A DNA stretch of 64,000 nucleotides from Citricoccus sp. SGAir0253 (lineage in GTDB: Bacteria > Actinomycetota > Actinomycetes > Actinomycetales > Micrococcaceae), in contig NZ_CP039424.1 in NCBI RefSeq assembly GCF_005877055.1, positions 992,001 to 1,056,000 of the forward strand. The letters are read 5' to 3'. The position numbers and the translations under genes are program-made. Numbering within the stretch: position 1 is the first letter of the stretch; each line of letters begins with the position of its first letter. Shown piece after piece: positions 7,775 through 15,756 of the stretch. The notes beneath the pieces are model-generated. The model had not been told where the DNA came from, made no database searches, and was given only the letters and a program-made list of their open reading frames with translations.

Positions 7775-8908
7775 TCAACCGTGCCGGTGCAGGTCTTCGC
7801 GCCGCATCGACAAGGCCTGCCCCAAGGCGGCCACGTCCGGGTTCGGAGCCACCCCCGGATCCGGCTCGAACTGCAGCGCCGCGCCGGACAGGTCCGGGCG
7901 CAACTCCGGCCGGATGAAGGGGTCGCCGGGGATCTCGCGGATCTCCTTCGACTCCTTGGGACCCACTTCCTTGGGCGCGAGTTCCTTGGGGAGGCGTTCC
8001 TTCGACTCCTTCGGAAGGCGCTCCTTGAGCTCCTTGGGCAGCCGCTCCTTGAGTTCCTTCGGGAGCCGGTCCTTGAGCTCCTTGAACCGGACCTTCACGA
8101 CGGGACGGCACTCCGGGTCGACCGTGTCGTAGAAGTAGTCCAGCGCCCGGTGGTCGACCAGGTCGGCCGGGCGGATCGACTCGGGGACCACGGTCCACGG
8201 AAGGACACCGAACGGCGTCGTGGAGCCGTTCCACGGCCACATCGAGTCCGTGAGGTTGTGCCCCAGCGGTCCCCCACTGAGGGGCAGGAAGGGCTGGAAC
8301 CCCGCCGTGGCCGCATGCCGGGTGATCCACTCGGACCACAGTCGGTCCACATTGGCGTGGAGCAACCAGAAGACCGGGTCCCGGGGTGCGATCAACGGAT
8401 TGCCCATGAAGCCGCCCACCCACACATGGGCGGCGCCGTGAGGCCCCTCCACGGATCGGAACGTGGTGTAGTCCGGGCTCGACATGCTGGTGCCGATCGT
8501 GCCGCCCGTCCCCGGGAAGCCGAAGACGTCGAACCGGTTCCGGACCAGGCCCCAGGAGGCGAAGGGCCCCGTGGTGACCGCGCCCGTGCCCGCCGCGCCG
8601 GGACCGCCCATGAAGTCGTCCCGCCAGACCAGGCTCTCCGTGCCGGCTGGATTGACGTTGGCCTGCGTCCAGTCCCAATAGGGGATGCTCACGCTGGGGT
8701 CGATCGCCTGGAGGTCGTCCTCGAACCGCCGGAGGAACTCGCGGTGCCACGGGAAGAACGCCGGGCCGCCATGACCGTGGCCCATCGCCCCCCGGTGTTG
8801 CTCCACGTAGTCGTCGTAGCCGCCATTGGACCGCAGCTGGTTCACGGCGTTGGTGAACGCCACGCGCTCCGCGATCGTCAGCCGTGACAGGTTCTTACGG
8901 CATCCCAT
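7775..8908 (-). CDS. tyrosinase (type-3 copper oxidase) with a C-terminal KELKERLP repeat tail
   Basis: The 377-residue protein has a complete dicopper tyrosinase core. CuA ligands are probably H38, H46 and H55 (HGGPAFFPWHREFLRRFE region), and CuB ligands H157, H161 and H184 (PHGAAHVWVGG and DPVFWLLHANVDRLW). The IPYWDWT motif is also present. Such enzymes hydroxylate or oxidise phenols to quinones. Unusual is the extension after about residue 270: four near-perfect octads KELKDRLP, KELKERLP, KELKERLP, KESKERLP (276-307), then looser KEL/KEV/KES units to 325 and a Pro/Asp-rich end. No export signal is visible, although the classical Streptomyces enzyme is exported with its MelC1 partner. The MelC1-like gene ends 2 bases upstream; GGGGAG precedes the ATG. 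Confidence 0.93.
   Translation of the reverse strand: MGCRKNLSRLTIAERVAFTNAVNQLRSNGGYDDYVEQHRGAMGHGHGGPAFFPWHREFLRRFEDDLQAIDPSVSIPYWDWTQANVNPAGTESLVWRDDFMGGPGAAGTGAVTTGPFASWGLVRNRFDVFGFPGTGGTIGTSMSSPDYTTFRSVEGPHGAAHVWVGGFMGNPLIAPRDPVFWLLHANVDRLWSEWITRHAATAGFQPFLPLSGGPLGHNLTDSMWPWNGSTTPFGVLPWTVVPESIRPADLVDHRALDYFYDTVDPECRPVVKVRFKELKDRLPKELKERLPKELKERLPKESKERLPKELAPKEVGPKESKEIREIPGDPFIRPELRPDLSGAALQFEPDPGVAPNPDVAALGQALSMRREDLHRHG
7934..8083 (-). repeat. in-frame 24-bp repeat array encoding Lys/Glu-rich octads
   Basis: Within the tyrosinase gene, a roughly 24-base unit encoding KEL-K-(D/E)-R-L-P is repeated four times and then decays into KELAP, KEVGP and KESKE units. The unit keeps Pro every eight residues, so the tail would form short charged helical turns separated by prolines. 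Codon choice varies between copies (GAG/GAA, CTC/CTG), so the peptide rather than the DNA appears to be conserved. Confidence 0.9.
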
Positions 8909-8910
8909 GG

Positions 8911-9246
8911 CTACTGCTCCCCGTCCTCGTGGCCGTCTGCGCCGCCGTCGCCGTCATGGCCTCCGTGGCCTGGCGACCGCTCGACGACCCGCCCCGCCTC
9001 GTCCACGACCACGCGGCCCGGGGCGTCGAACATGTATCCGTAGTCCGCGAAGTGGCGGGCCAGTTCCTTCAGGTCCGGCGAGGCGAAGTACGCCTCGTCG
9101 CACATCCACATGCTCAGGCCCACACCATCCTCGGCGTGGTGATGGTGGCAGCGGAACTCTCGCCCGTCCACGGTCACGACCGCGTCGGGATGCTCCTCAT
9201 GGATGGTGATCTTCTTGCCCATGTACGTGAATTCCACGTCGCTCAT
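8911..9246 (-). CDS. MelC1-like copper chaperone (tyrosinase caddie) candidate, His-rich
   Basis: The 111-residue protein starts the tyrosinase operon. Its core, FTYMGKKITIHEE, VVTVDGREF, CHHHHAEDG, MWMCDEAYFASPDLKELARHF, resembles by eye the C-terminal part of Streptomyces MelC1, the copper-loading partner of tyrosinase (pattern y-G-x-x-I, V-x-x-DG-x-x, His, then a PTP-like turn and an Ala/Arg helix). Potential copper ligands are C33, H34-H37, M46, M48, C49 and a His/Gly/Asp-rich tail (HGGHDGD, GHEDGE). Unlike classical MelC1 there is no signal peptide, matching the absence of one on the tyrosinase. GGGAGAAGG precedes the ATG. A RiPP-precursor role is a weaker alternative. Confidence 0.75.
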   Translation of the reverse strand: MSDVEFTYMGKKITIHEEHPDAVVTVDGREFRCHHHHAEDGVGLSMWMCDEAYFASPDLKELARHFADYGYMFDAPGRVVVDEAGRVVERSPGHGGHDGDGGADGHEDGEQ

Positions 9247-9749
9247 GGCGCCTTCTCCCAGGGAAAGGGTGGGGTCCGTCAGGGTCGTCCGCGAGGTGGC
9301 CGCACGAGGGCAGGGGTGGGGACGGGTAGCGGTCCCGGACCGTCCTGCCGTGGGTTCGGCCGTGGCCTACACGGTGGTATGCGCGAGTGCGCCTCTGGCA
9401 ATGCACGGTGCCATGACCGTCCGTTTCGCCGCACGTGGGGCGCCCTCATCCCGTGGCCGCCGCAGGGGTAGCACCATGGTGGGATCCCACCTGCCGTGCG
9501 TCAAGGTGTCCCGTCCTGCCTGCGGCCCGGACGCCTCGGCCGCCACGGACGCCGCCGTGGCACGGTGGCTACCGCGGCATGGTCCGGCGCCTGGTCCGGC
9601 TGCTGGCTCCCCGCGAGGCGGCAGGCGTGAAGGGGCTCCGACGGGAGGCGGTCACGGGAGCCGACGCGCCGAGGGCCCGTGGGGCGCGCCCGAGGACTCC
9701 CCAGGCACCGCCCCGGGTGCCCCCGGATCACGTCCGTAGACTGGAGCGC
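9247..9749. other. intergenic region between the tyrosinase operon and tsaB
   Basis: About 500 bases separate the divergent tyrosinase operon and tsaB. A -10-like TAGACT (9737-9742) serves tsaB. For the leftward operon I see only weak elements, such as TTGCCA (revcomp near 9396-9401) with a TACCAC-like hexamer 16 bases on. A short palindrome around ATGGTGGGATCCCACC (about 9476-9491) could be an operator. Open frames crossing the region are Arg/Pro/Gly-rich and have no start signals, so I see no gene here. Confidence 0.6.
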
Positions 9750-10442
9750 GTGACTCCCGACCCCCGCCCCCTGCTCGCGATCGATGCCTCCGCGGCCGCC
9801 GGCGCCGCCGTCGTGCTCTCCGGGGAGGTCCTCGCGCGCTTCGCCTCCACCGAGACCAACACGCACGCGGAGGTGCTCGCCCCCGCCGTGCGCCAGGTGA
9901 TGGCCGAGGCCGGCGTGGCGGCGGGCGACCTCGGCGGGGTGGTCGCCGGGGTGGGGCCCGGCCCGTTCACCGGGCTGCGCGCCGGGCTGGTCACCGCCCG
10001 CTCGCTCGCCTTCGCCTGGGGGCTGGAGGTGCACGGCGTGATGAGCCTGGACGCGATCGCGCACGCCGCCGCCGAGGACGCGTGGCGCCGCGGCGTGGAC
10101 GAGTTCGTGGTGGCCACCGACGCCCGCCGCCGCGAGGTGTACTGGGCGCACTACTCCCACGTGGGTGGCCAGTTCCAGCGCCTGCACGGCCCCTTCGTCA
10201 CCGCCCCGGCGGACGTCACCCCGCTGCCCGCCTACGGCGCGGGCGCCGGGATGTACGCGGACGTGCTCTCCGCCGTCCCGGAGTTCCGCACCACGGTGCC
10301 CGACGCCGGCGCCCTCGGCCTCGTGGGCGAGCTCGGCCTGCGCCGGGGCCGGGGCCTGCTGCCCGTGCAGCCGCTGTACCTGCGCGAGTCCGACGCCAAG
10401 GTGCCCGGCCCGCGCAAGCGGGCGGGGACCGGCCGGCGCTGA
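9750..10442 (+). CDS. tsaB: tRNA threonylcarbamoyladenosine biosynthesis protein TsaB
   Basis: The 230-residue protein is a member of the TsaB branch of the ASKHA fold, the scaffold partner of TsaD in making t6A37 on tRNAs decoding ANN codons. It starts LLAIDASAAAGAAVVL, has ETNTHAEVLAP and the glycine-rich GVGPGPFTGLRAGLVTARSLAF motif. I use the GTG at 9750, where TAGACT (9737-9742) ends 7 bases upstream; an in-frame extension to 9435 is non-conserved Arg/Pro-rich sequence. Its usual neighbours rimI and tsaD are displaced to 26.4 kb and 31.4 kb. Confidence 0.92.
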   Translation: MTPDPRPLLAIDASAAAGAAVVLSGEVLARFASTETNTHAEVLAPAVRQVMAEAGVAAGDLGGVVAGVGPGPFTGLRAGLVTARSLAFAWGLEVHGVMSLDAIAHAAAEDAWRRGVDEFVVATDARRREVYWAHYSHVGGQFQRLHGPFVTAPADVTPLPAYGAGAGMYADVLSAVPEFRTTVPDAGALGLVGELGLRRGRGLLPVQPLYLRESDAKVPGPRKRAGTGRR

Positions 10443-10490
10443 GGCCCGCGGCCGCCGTGCGTGGCGCGGCGCGGACCGCCGCGGACCCGC

Positions 10491-10551
10491 GTCACGTACA
10501 CGACGGAGGGTGCTGTCCGCGGCGTGTCCCCACGCGGAGCGTGATCGTGAC
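10491..10551 (+). repeat. 61-bp palindromic intergenic element, copy 1
   Basis: It starts GTCACGTACACG and ends CGTGATCGTGAC, an imperfect 12-bp terminal inverted repeat (the other copies end CGTGTACGTGAC), with a conserved internal GGCGTGTC. Inner self-complementary segments (CCGCGGCGTG with CACGCGG) could extrude as a hairpin. It lies between tsaB and the membrane protein gene at 10653. Confidence 0.85.
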
Positions 10552-10652
10552 GGCGGTGAGGTGGGGCAGCGGGGTCGGGAGTCGGCGGGGCCTGCGTGCC
10601 GCCCTGCCGGCGGACCTATGATGACCGCACTCATCTAGGCGGGGCGATCCTC

Positions 10653-11246
10653 ATGGGCGAGACGGTGCAGCAGGACAAGAGGTCCTCCGGGTTCTGGCAC
10701 ACGGTTCCCGGACTGATCACCGCCGTCGCCGCCCTGCTCACGGCGCTGGGCGGGTTCCTCGGCGTCCTCGTCCAGACGGGGGTGCTCCGGTTCGGCGGCG
10801 AGGACGGGTCCGGGACCGGTCCGTCCGGCGCCGCGGCGACCGGCGACGCCGAGCGGTCCGTGCGCCCCGGGGGCACGGCGCCCGCCGCGCCGGGACCCAC
10901 CCCGCTGGCGGCCGACCCGGTGCCGTGGGAGCGGGCCACCGCAGACCTCGTGCGTCGGGACGGGACGACGACCAGGGTGAAGGCCCCCACCGTCGGGCTC
11001 TCCTGCGACACCGAGACGCTGACGTTCGAGAACGGCCAGCGCGTGGCCCTGGAGACGGTGCGCAGCATCCGCTTCGACGCCGTCTACCTGGACAGCGCGA
11101 GCGCGGACGGCGTGGTCACCCTGCTGGACGGCCGGGAGCTCACCGATCCGATCGACACGTGGAACTGCCCCGTCACGGGCCAGAACGAGCTGGGCAGCGT
11201 GCAGGTGGAGCTGGAGGACATCCGCCGCATCGACTTCCACCGCTGA
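10653..11246 (+). CDS. single-pass membrane protein of unknown function
   Basis: The 197-residue protein has a short cytoplasmic start, one transmembrane helix (about residues 14-38, [22 protein letters not shown]), a Gly/Ala/Pro/Thr-rich linker and a small C-terminal domain with two cysteines ([12 protein letters not shown] and WNCPVTGQ) and strand-like repeats around VRSIRFD and IRRIDFH. The two halves ending in RSIRFD and RRIDFH look like an internal duplication of a beta unit with disulfide potential. The ATG at 10653 follows GGCGGGGCG; no family is recognised. Confidence 0.7.
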   Translation: MGETVQQDKRSSGFWHTVPGLITAVAALLTALGGFLGVLVQTGVLRFGGEDGSGTGPSGAAATGDAERSVRPGGTAPAAPGPTPLAADPVPWERATADLVRRDGTTTRVKAPTVGLSCDTETLTFENGQRVALETVRSIRFDAVYLDSASADGVVTLLDGRELTDPIDTWNCPVTGQNELGSVQVELEDIRRIDFHR

Positions 11247-11287
11247 GGTGCCGCGCGCAGGCCGCGCCGGCGCGCCACACTGGGAGG

Positions 11288-12115
11288 ATGACTGGCCTCC
11301 CGCTCCCGCACCCCCTGACCGGCGCGCCGTTCCCCTCGCCCGTGCCGCCGGGCACCGGCTGGCCCGAGGACCCCGCCACCTCCGCGACGCCGGCCGCCGC
11401 CTCCGCCGAGGACGTCCGGTCCCTGGCCGGCACCGCCGGGTCGCTCGCCGAGGTGAACGCGCGCGTCAGCGTGTGCCGGGCGTGCCCGCGGCTGGTCGAC
11501 TGGCGCGAGTCCGTGGCCGTGCAGAAGCGGCGGGCGTGGGCGGACGAACCCTACTGGGGGCGGCCGGTCCCGTCCTACGGGGACCCGTCGCCGCGCGTGC
11601 TCGTCGTCGGCCTGGCCCCCGCCGCCCACGGCGGCAACCGCACCGGGCGCATGTTCACCGGCGACCGCTCGGGGGACTGGCTCTTCGCGGCGCTGCACCG
11701 GGCCGGCTACGCCGCCCGGCCGACGTCGACCGCCGCCGGCGACGGCCAGCGCCTGGTGGGCCTGCGGATGGTGGCGCCCGTGCACTGCGCCCCGCCGGAC
11801 AACAAGCCGACGCCCGCCGAGCGGGCGACGTGCGGCCACTGGCTCGACCGCGAGCTGCAGCTGGCCACCACGGTGGAGTCCGTCCTGGTGCTCGGCTCCA
11901 TCGGCTGGCAGTCCCTCCACGCCGCCGCGGCCCGCCTCGGCTGGTCCGTGCCCCGGCCGCGCGTGCGGTTCGGCCACGGCGCGCAGACGGTGTTCACCGT
12001 GCCCGACGGCGGCCGGCGGGTCCGCGTGGTCGGCTGCTACCACGTGTCCCAGCAGAACACCTTCACGGGGCGGCTCACCGAGGCGATGCTGGACGAGGTC
12101 ATCGGGCTGCTCTGA
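11288..12115 (+). CDS. family 5 uracil-DNA glycosylase (UdgB-like)
   Basis: The 275-residue protein carries the motifs of the family 4/5 uracil-DNA glycosylases, which excise uracil and deaminated bases in high-GC genomes. Motif 1 is [16 protein letters not shown], where the Ala-Ala-His version (no catalytic Asp or Glu) marks family 5, and the late motif is [22 protein letters not shown] near residue 60 and [12 protein letters not shown] supply the four cysteines that in relatives bind a 4Fe-4S cluster. The N-terminal 45 residues are Pro-rich and non-conserved. The ATG at 11288 has GGGAGG a few bases upstream. Confidence 0.9.
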   Translation: MTGLPLPHPLTGAPFPSPVPPGTGWPEDPATSATPAAASAEDVRSLAGTAGSLAEVNARVSVCRACPRLVDWRESVAVQKRRAWADEPYWGRPVPSYGDPSPRVLVVGLAPAAHGGNRTGRMFTGDRSGDWLFAALHRAGYAARPTSTAAGDGQRLVGLRMVAPVHCAPPDNKPTPAERATCGHWLDRELQLATTVESVLVLGSIGWQSLHAAAARLGWSVPRPRVRFGHGAQTVFTVPDGGRRVRVVGCYHVSQQNTFTGRLTEAMLDEVIGLL

Positions 12116-12138
12116 GGGGCGGGCGGGGGACGGGGCAA

Positions 12139-12152
12139 GTGATCGGCGTCAC
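12139..12152. promoter_or_regulatory. CRP/GlxR-like half-site palindrome
   Basis: GTGATCGGCGTCAC matches the GTGA-N6-TCAC core of CRP/GlxR-type sites. It lies about 120 bases upstream of the secreted-protein gene at 12272. A chance match is possible in GC-rich DNA. Confidence 0.35.
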
Positions 12153-12271
12153 GTCAAGTGGCCAATCGTCCAATACCGTTCCGACCTGCGGGAACCTATC
12201 CTTTCGACCGGATGCCGCCCCGGGATGGGCGGTGCCGATCCGTGATCGCGATCCCTTGGAGGGGAATCACC

Positions 12272-12865
12272 ATGACCGAGAACCTGACCACGACCACTGA
12301 CCGCCCCGCCGTCCGCCGCCGCACCCGCCGGGCGCTGGCCGCCGTCGCCATCTCCGGCGCCCTGCTGGTGCCGACCGCCGCCGTCACCATCGCCGCCCCG
12401 TTCCACGCCAACGGCAACGCCGCGGCGCAGGCCCAGGGCGCCGGCCAGGCCAAGGGCAAGGCCCAGGAGCAGTCCTTCACCGAGTGCGTGGAGTCCGTGA
12501 ACCCGTCCGGCAACGGCGAGCTGACCCCGGCCGTCATCATGAAGGGCGCCCGCTGCGTCGCCGCCGTCGGCGACATCAGCCCCGAGGCCCTGACCGTGGA
12601 GAAGGCCACCGACCTGGTCTCCGGCGGCCTGGCCGCGGTGGAGACCGCCGGCTTCGACCGCTCCGAGATCCCGGGCCTGCTGGACCGCGTGAGCGAGTCC
12701 GAGGTGCTGCAGCGCTTCGTGGGCGAGGACAAGCTCGCCATCGTGGAACTGGCCGCCGACTCCGAGATCCTCGCCCTGTACGCTGCGGGCGAAATCGACC
12801 GTGACGAGGCCGCCGCGCTCATCGCCGAGGCCTACGTGACCCGGGGTGCCGACGCCGGCGAGTGA
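12272..12865 (+). CDS. secreted hypothetical protein
   Basis: The 197-residue protein has a basic N-terminus (RPAVRRRTRRAL), a hydrophobic core (AAVAISGALLVPTAAVTIAAP) and probable signal cleavage around residue 40. The mature part is acidic and mostly helical, with two cysteines (TECVE and ARCVA) that could form a disulfide. No domain is recognised. GGAGGGGAATCACC precedes the ATG at 12272, so this start is well supported. A strong terminator follows at 12921. The next gene also encodes an exported protein. Confidence 0.75.
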   Translation: MTENLTTTTDRPAVRRRTRRALAAVAISGALLVPTAAVTIAAPFHANGNAAAQAQGAGQAKGKAQEQSFTECVESVNPSGNGELTPAVIMKGARCVAAVGDISPEALTVEKATDLVSGGLAAVETAGFDRSEIPGLLDRVSESEVLQRFVGEDKLAIVELAADSEILALYAAGEIDRDEAAALIAEAYVTRGADAGE

Positions 12866-12920
12866 CCCTCCGCGCAGGACCGCCCGTCGGTCCCCGTCCT
12901 GCCACGTCAGGACGCCCCAC

Positions 12921-12961
12921 GCGCCTCGGCCCGGGTGACCCCGTCACCCGGGCCGAGGCGC
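12921..12961. terminator. rho-independent terminator-like hairpin, 18-bp stem
   Basis: Perfect arms at 12921-12938 (ending GGCCCGGGTGA) and 12944-12961 (starting TCACCCGGGCC) enclose a 5-base loop. It lies 55 bases after the secreted protein gene. No T-run follows, as is common in very GC-rich actinobacteria. Confidence 0.8.
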
Positions 12962-13161
12962 ATCCGGGACCGGTGCGGATGGAGCGCTGACGCGGTGCCG
13001 GCGGCGGTGGTCGCCTCCGGGATCCGGACGGTCCGCCCGCGGAGGCCGATACCCTGAGGTGCATCGCGACCGGCGGGGCCGTGTCCTATCGTGGGCCACC
13101 GGTGGACGCCCGGCCCGGGTGCTGCCGGACCGTAGCCGTCGAACCCCTGGAGGATGAACGC

Positions 13162-14208
13162 ATGGTCGCCCACACGAATCGCCGACGTCTCGCCGCAGCC
13201 CTCACCGCGGCCGCCGCATCCAGCGCCCTGGTGCTCTCCGGAGCAGGCGCCGCCACCGCCGCCCCGGCGTCCTCCGAGACGGCCTCCGAGTGCCTCGGCG
13301 CCTCCTTCCCCGGGACCTCCGGCCGCACCACCCCCGCCGCCGTGGACGAGTGGCTCGGCTGCATGGGCCTGACCGACGGCAGCGCCTACGCCGACCCGGG
13401 CATCACGCGCGGCGAGGCGGCCGAGATCGTCCACGCCGCCGTGGGCGCGGGGGACTCCGGCTCCGCGGCCGTCTTCGGCGACGTCCCCGCCGGCGCCTCC
13501 GGCTTCGACGCCGTCAACTGGCTCGGGACCTCCGGCGTGGCCCACGGCTACGCGGACGGCGAGTTCAAGCCCGAGCGCTCCATCACGCGCGACGAGCTGG
13601 CCATCTTCCTCGTCGGCGCCGCGCTCGTGGCCGGCCCGGACGCGGGCGGCGGCACGGGCGGCGGGTCCGCCGGGGGCGCGGAGTCCGACGGCGAGGCGAC
13701 CGGCGACGGGACCGAGCCGGCGTCGGGCGCGGGGCGGCAGGAGTCCGCCGCGGGCGCCTACGAGGAGCGCGCCCGGGAACTGCTGGCCGCCTACGGCTGC
13801 TCGGACGCCGCGCTCGAGGTGGTGGAGACCTTCGAGGACCCCGCCGCCACCGGGATGACCACCATGGCCCCCGGCCGGCCGGCCACCGTCCAGGTCGCCG
13901 CCGGGCTGCCGGGCGACTCCCTGCGCCACACCATGGCCCACGAGTGCATGCACGTGCAGCAGCACGCCGTGTCCGGCTACGACCTCGCCGCCGGGCGCGA
14001 GATGCTCGAGGACTGGTACTCCGAGGAGTACACGAGCTCGTGGGGCCGCGTCTCGGTCTACGAGCAGAACGCCGAGTGCGCGCTGCAGACCCTGGGCTTC
14101 ACGCGGGCCGACTCCAGCTACGACGTGCGGTGCGACGAGGCCGGCCTGGAGGCCGGCGCCGCCATCGCCGCCGGCCGGGCCCCGGGCAAGGCCGCGGCCG
14201 CGGGCTGA
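13162..14208 (+). CDS. exported S-layer-homology protein with an HExxH metallopeptidase-like domain
   Basis: The 348-residue protein has a signal peptide ([30 protein letters not shown] cleaved near 35, hydrophobic core 10-33), then an S-layer-homology-like region (about 67-158: YADPGITRGEAAEIV, VFGDVPAG, GYADGEFKPERSITRDELAIFL), a Gly/Ser/Glu linker, and a C-terminal domain with HTMAHECMHVQQH (H260-E261-x-x-H264), a zincin signature. A third ligand could be an acidic residue in MLEDWYSEEY or EQNAEC. SLH repeats normally anchor proteins to secondary wall polymers. GGAGG lies 8 bases before the ATG. The peptidase assignment rests on the motif alone. Confidence 0.8.
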   Translation: MVAHTNRRRLAAALTAAAASSALVLSGAGAATAAPASSETASECLGASFPGTSGRTTPAAVDEWLGCMGLTDGSAYADPGITRGEAAEIVHAAVGAGDSGSAAVFGDVPAGASGFDAVNWLGTSGVAHGYADGEFKPERSITRDELAIFLVGAALVAGPDAGGGTGGGSAGGAESDGEATGDGTEPASGAGRQESAAGAYEERARELLAAYGCSDAALEVVETFEDPAATGMTTMAPGRPATVQVAAGLPGDSLRHTMAHECMHVQQHAVSGYDLAAGREMLEDWYSEEYTSSWGRVSVYEQNAECALQTLGFTRADSSYDVRCDEAGLEAGAAIAAGRAPGKAAAAG

Positions 14209-14275
14209 TGGGCGGCCCGGGCCGCGGGCTACCATGGCCGCACCACCGCCGTTGCGTCACGGAAGGAGCACGATC

Positions 14276-14593
14276 ATGAGCACCACCGGATCCGGGCAGG
14301 GCCGCGGGGACGTCCCCGGGCCGATCGAGGCCAACGAGGCCGACCTCGCCGAGCAGCAGACCGCCGCCGCGCTCGAGGACGGACAGGAGACCATCGGGGC
14401 CTCCGGGCCCGAGGACCCGGCGCTGGAGAAGGAGCCGGACGAGTGGGTCAGCGGTGACGACCCGATGACCCCGGCCCAGCGCTCCTACCTGGACACCCTC
14501 GCCCGGGCCGCGGGGGAGGAACTGCCCGCCAACCTGACGAAGGCCGAGGCCTCCGTGCACATCGACCGGCTGAAGCGCCACCAGGAGCAGTAG
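14276..14593 (+). CDS. DUF3072 domain protein
   Basis: The 105-residue protein is acidic with a short conserved C-terminal domain: DEWVSGDDPMTPAQRSYLDT, then LARAAGEELPANLTKAEAS and IDRLKRHQ. This is the DUF3072 pattern, a small actinobacterial domain of unknown function with a SAP-like helical appearance. The N-terminal half is low-complexity and Glu/Ala-rich. GGAAGGAG ends 7 bases before the ATG at 14276. It is convergent with the permease gene across a strong shared terminator. Confidence 0.85.
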   Translation: MSTTGSGQGRGDVPGPIEANEADLAEQQTAAALEDGQETIGASGPEDPALEKEPDEWVSGDDPMTPAQRSYLDTLARAAGEELPANLTKAEASVHIDRLKRHQEQ

Positions 14594-14624
14594 GGCGCCA
14601 CGGTCCGCACGCCCGCGGTACGCA

Positions 14625-14662
14625 CCACGGCCACCGTCCGAGCGATCGGACGGTGGCCGTGG
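14625..14662. terminator. bidirectional terminator hairpin, 16-bp perfect stem
   Basis: CCACGGCCACCGTCCG (14625-14640) and its exact reverse complement (14647-14662) flank the loop AGCGAT. It sits midway between the convergent DUF3072 and KdgT-like genes and probably serves both. Confidence 0.88.
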
Positions 14663-14694
14663 TCGTGTCCGGGGTCCTGCGCCGGGGGACGGGA

Positions 14695-15756
14695 CTACCG
14701 CTGCGCCGCCAGGGGCGCGCCGAGGTCCTGTGCGGCGTCCACGCGCCCACCCCGGGGCGCCTCGTAGAAGGCCTCCTCCGCCTCGACGGTGACGCCCCGG
14801 TTCCGCTGCGCCCTGCTGACGAGGGCCACGAGGAAGGGTGCGATGAACGCGGTGGTGACCACGGCCGCGGCGACCTGTGCCGTGGCCACGTCCTGGACGG
14901 CGAGGAAGCCGGGGTCCACGGCGGCGACGGCGGCCGGGGTGGCGATGGCGTTGCCGGCCGTCGAGGCCTCTGCTGCACCGGAGACCACGTTCCGGGCCGG
15001 CTTCGGATGACGACGGAGGACGTGCCACAGGTACAGCAGGCCGATGGCCGCTCCGCCGGAGAGGACGACGGTCGCCAGCCCCAGGACGATGCCGATGGCA
15101 CCGGAGGTGAACAGCACGCCGAAGTCGATGCCGGAGCCGAGGGCGAACGCCGCGAACGGGATGATGAGCTTCTCGCCCGGCGCCAGGAACTCGCGCATCA
15201 GGGCGCTCGCGTTGCCCAGGACGAACCCGAGGATCATCGGCAGCACGGCCGCCAGTAGCGCCAGGAGGGGCAGGTCGGCCAGCCCGGCGGCGCCCAGGGC
15301 GATGAGGGTGAGGAACGGGCCGTCGTTGATGGACAGGACCGAGATCGCACCGCGGTCCGTCTTGTTCCCGAACTGGCCCATCAGGGCCACGTAGAGGGAC
15401 CCGTTCGAGTTGGACATCGCGGCGATGATCGCGATCGGCACGAGGCCCCAGAGCGTGCCCTCCGGGGTCAGGAAGGCGACGGCCAGCCCGACCAGCACGG
15501 CGGCGGCGTACTTCCCGATGAGCAGCGCCAGGCCCTTCTCCAGCGAGGGCAGGGCACTCTTGACGTTGATCTGGGCACCGATGCACAGGAAGAACAGCCC
15601 GATCAGGACCGGTGCTCCCTCGCTGAACAGGGCGGTGGTGAAGCTGCCGATCTCCAGTACCGCGGGGGCGAAGGTGTTGATGACGGCGCCCAGGAAGAGG
15701 GGAACCACCATCAGTGCGCCGGGGAGCCGGCCCATGAAGCGCAACATCGAGTCCAT
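14695..15756 (-). CDS. 2-keto-3-deoxygluconate permease (KdgT family)
   Basis: The 353-residue protein is a ten-helix secondary carrier of the KdgT family, which imports 2-keto-3-deoxygluconate with protons. Family-typical stretches include PGALMVVPLFLGAVINTF, LFFLCIGAQI, AAMSNSNGSLYVALMGQFG and LAPGEKLIIPFAAFALG. A 35-residue charged tail ends it. An in-frame TTG at 15762 exists but ATG at 15756 is preferred. No KDG kinase or aldolase gene is nearby; the block it faces concerns acetoacetate use, so its substrate may be a different keto acid (inference). Confidence 0.88.
   Translation of the reverse strand: MDSMLRFMGRLPGALMVVPLFLGAVINTFAPAVLEIGSFTTALFSEGAPVLIGLFFLCIGAQINVKSALPSLEKGLALLIGKYAAAVLVGLAVAFLTPEGTLWGLVPIAIIAAMSNSNGSLYVALMGQFGNKTDRGAISVLSINDGPFLTLIALGAAGLADLPLLALLAAVLPMILGFVLGNASALMREFLAPGEKLIIPFAAFALGSGIDFGVLFTSGAIGIVLGLATVVLSGGAAIGLLYLWHVLRRHPKPARNVVSGAAEASTAGNAIATPAAVAAVDPGFLAVQDVATAQVAAAVVTTAFIAPFLVALVSRAQRNRGVTVEAEEAFYEAPRGGRVDAAQDLGAPLAAQR

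Noticed and set aside
7934-8083. CRISPR or minisatellite DNA repeat
   Set aside because: The repeats are in frame, keep the protein octad while varying codons, and lack spacers, so they are a protein repeat.
8911-9246. RiPP precursor peptide of the ATP-grasp ligase
   Set aside because: At 111 residues with a MelC1-like core and metal ligands, a copper chaperone fits better; no repeated core or leader-cleavage motif is seen.
9435-9749. N-terminal extension of tsaB
   Set aside because: The extra 105 residues are not conserved in TsaB; the GTG at 9750 has a -10 at leaderless spacing and leads straight into the ASKHA start.
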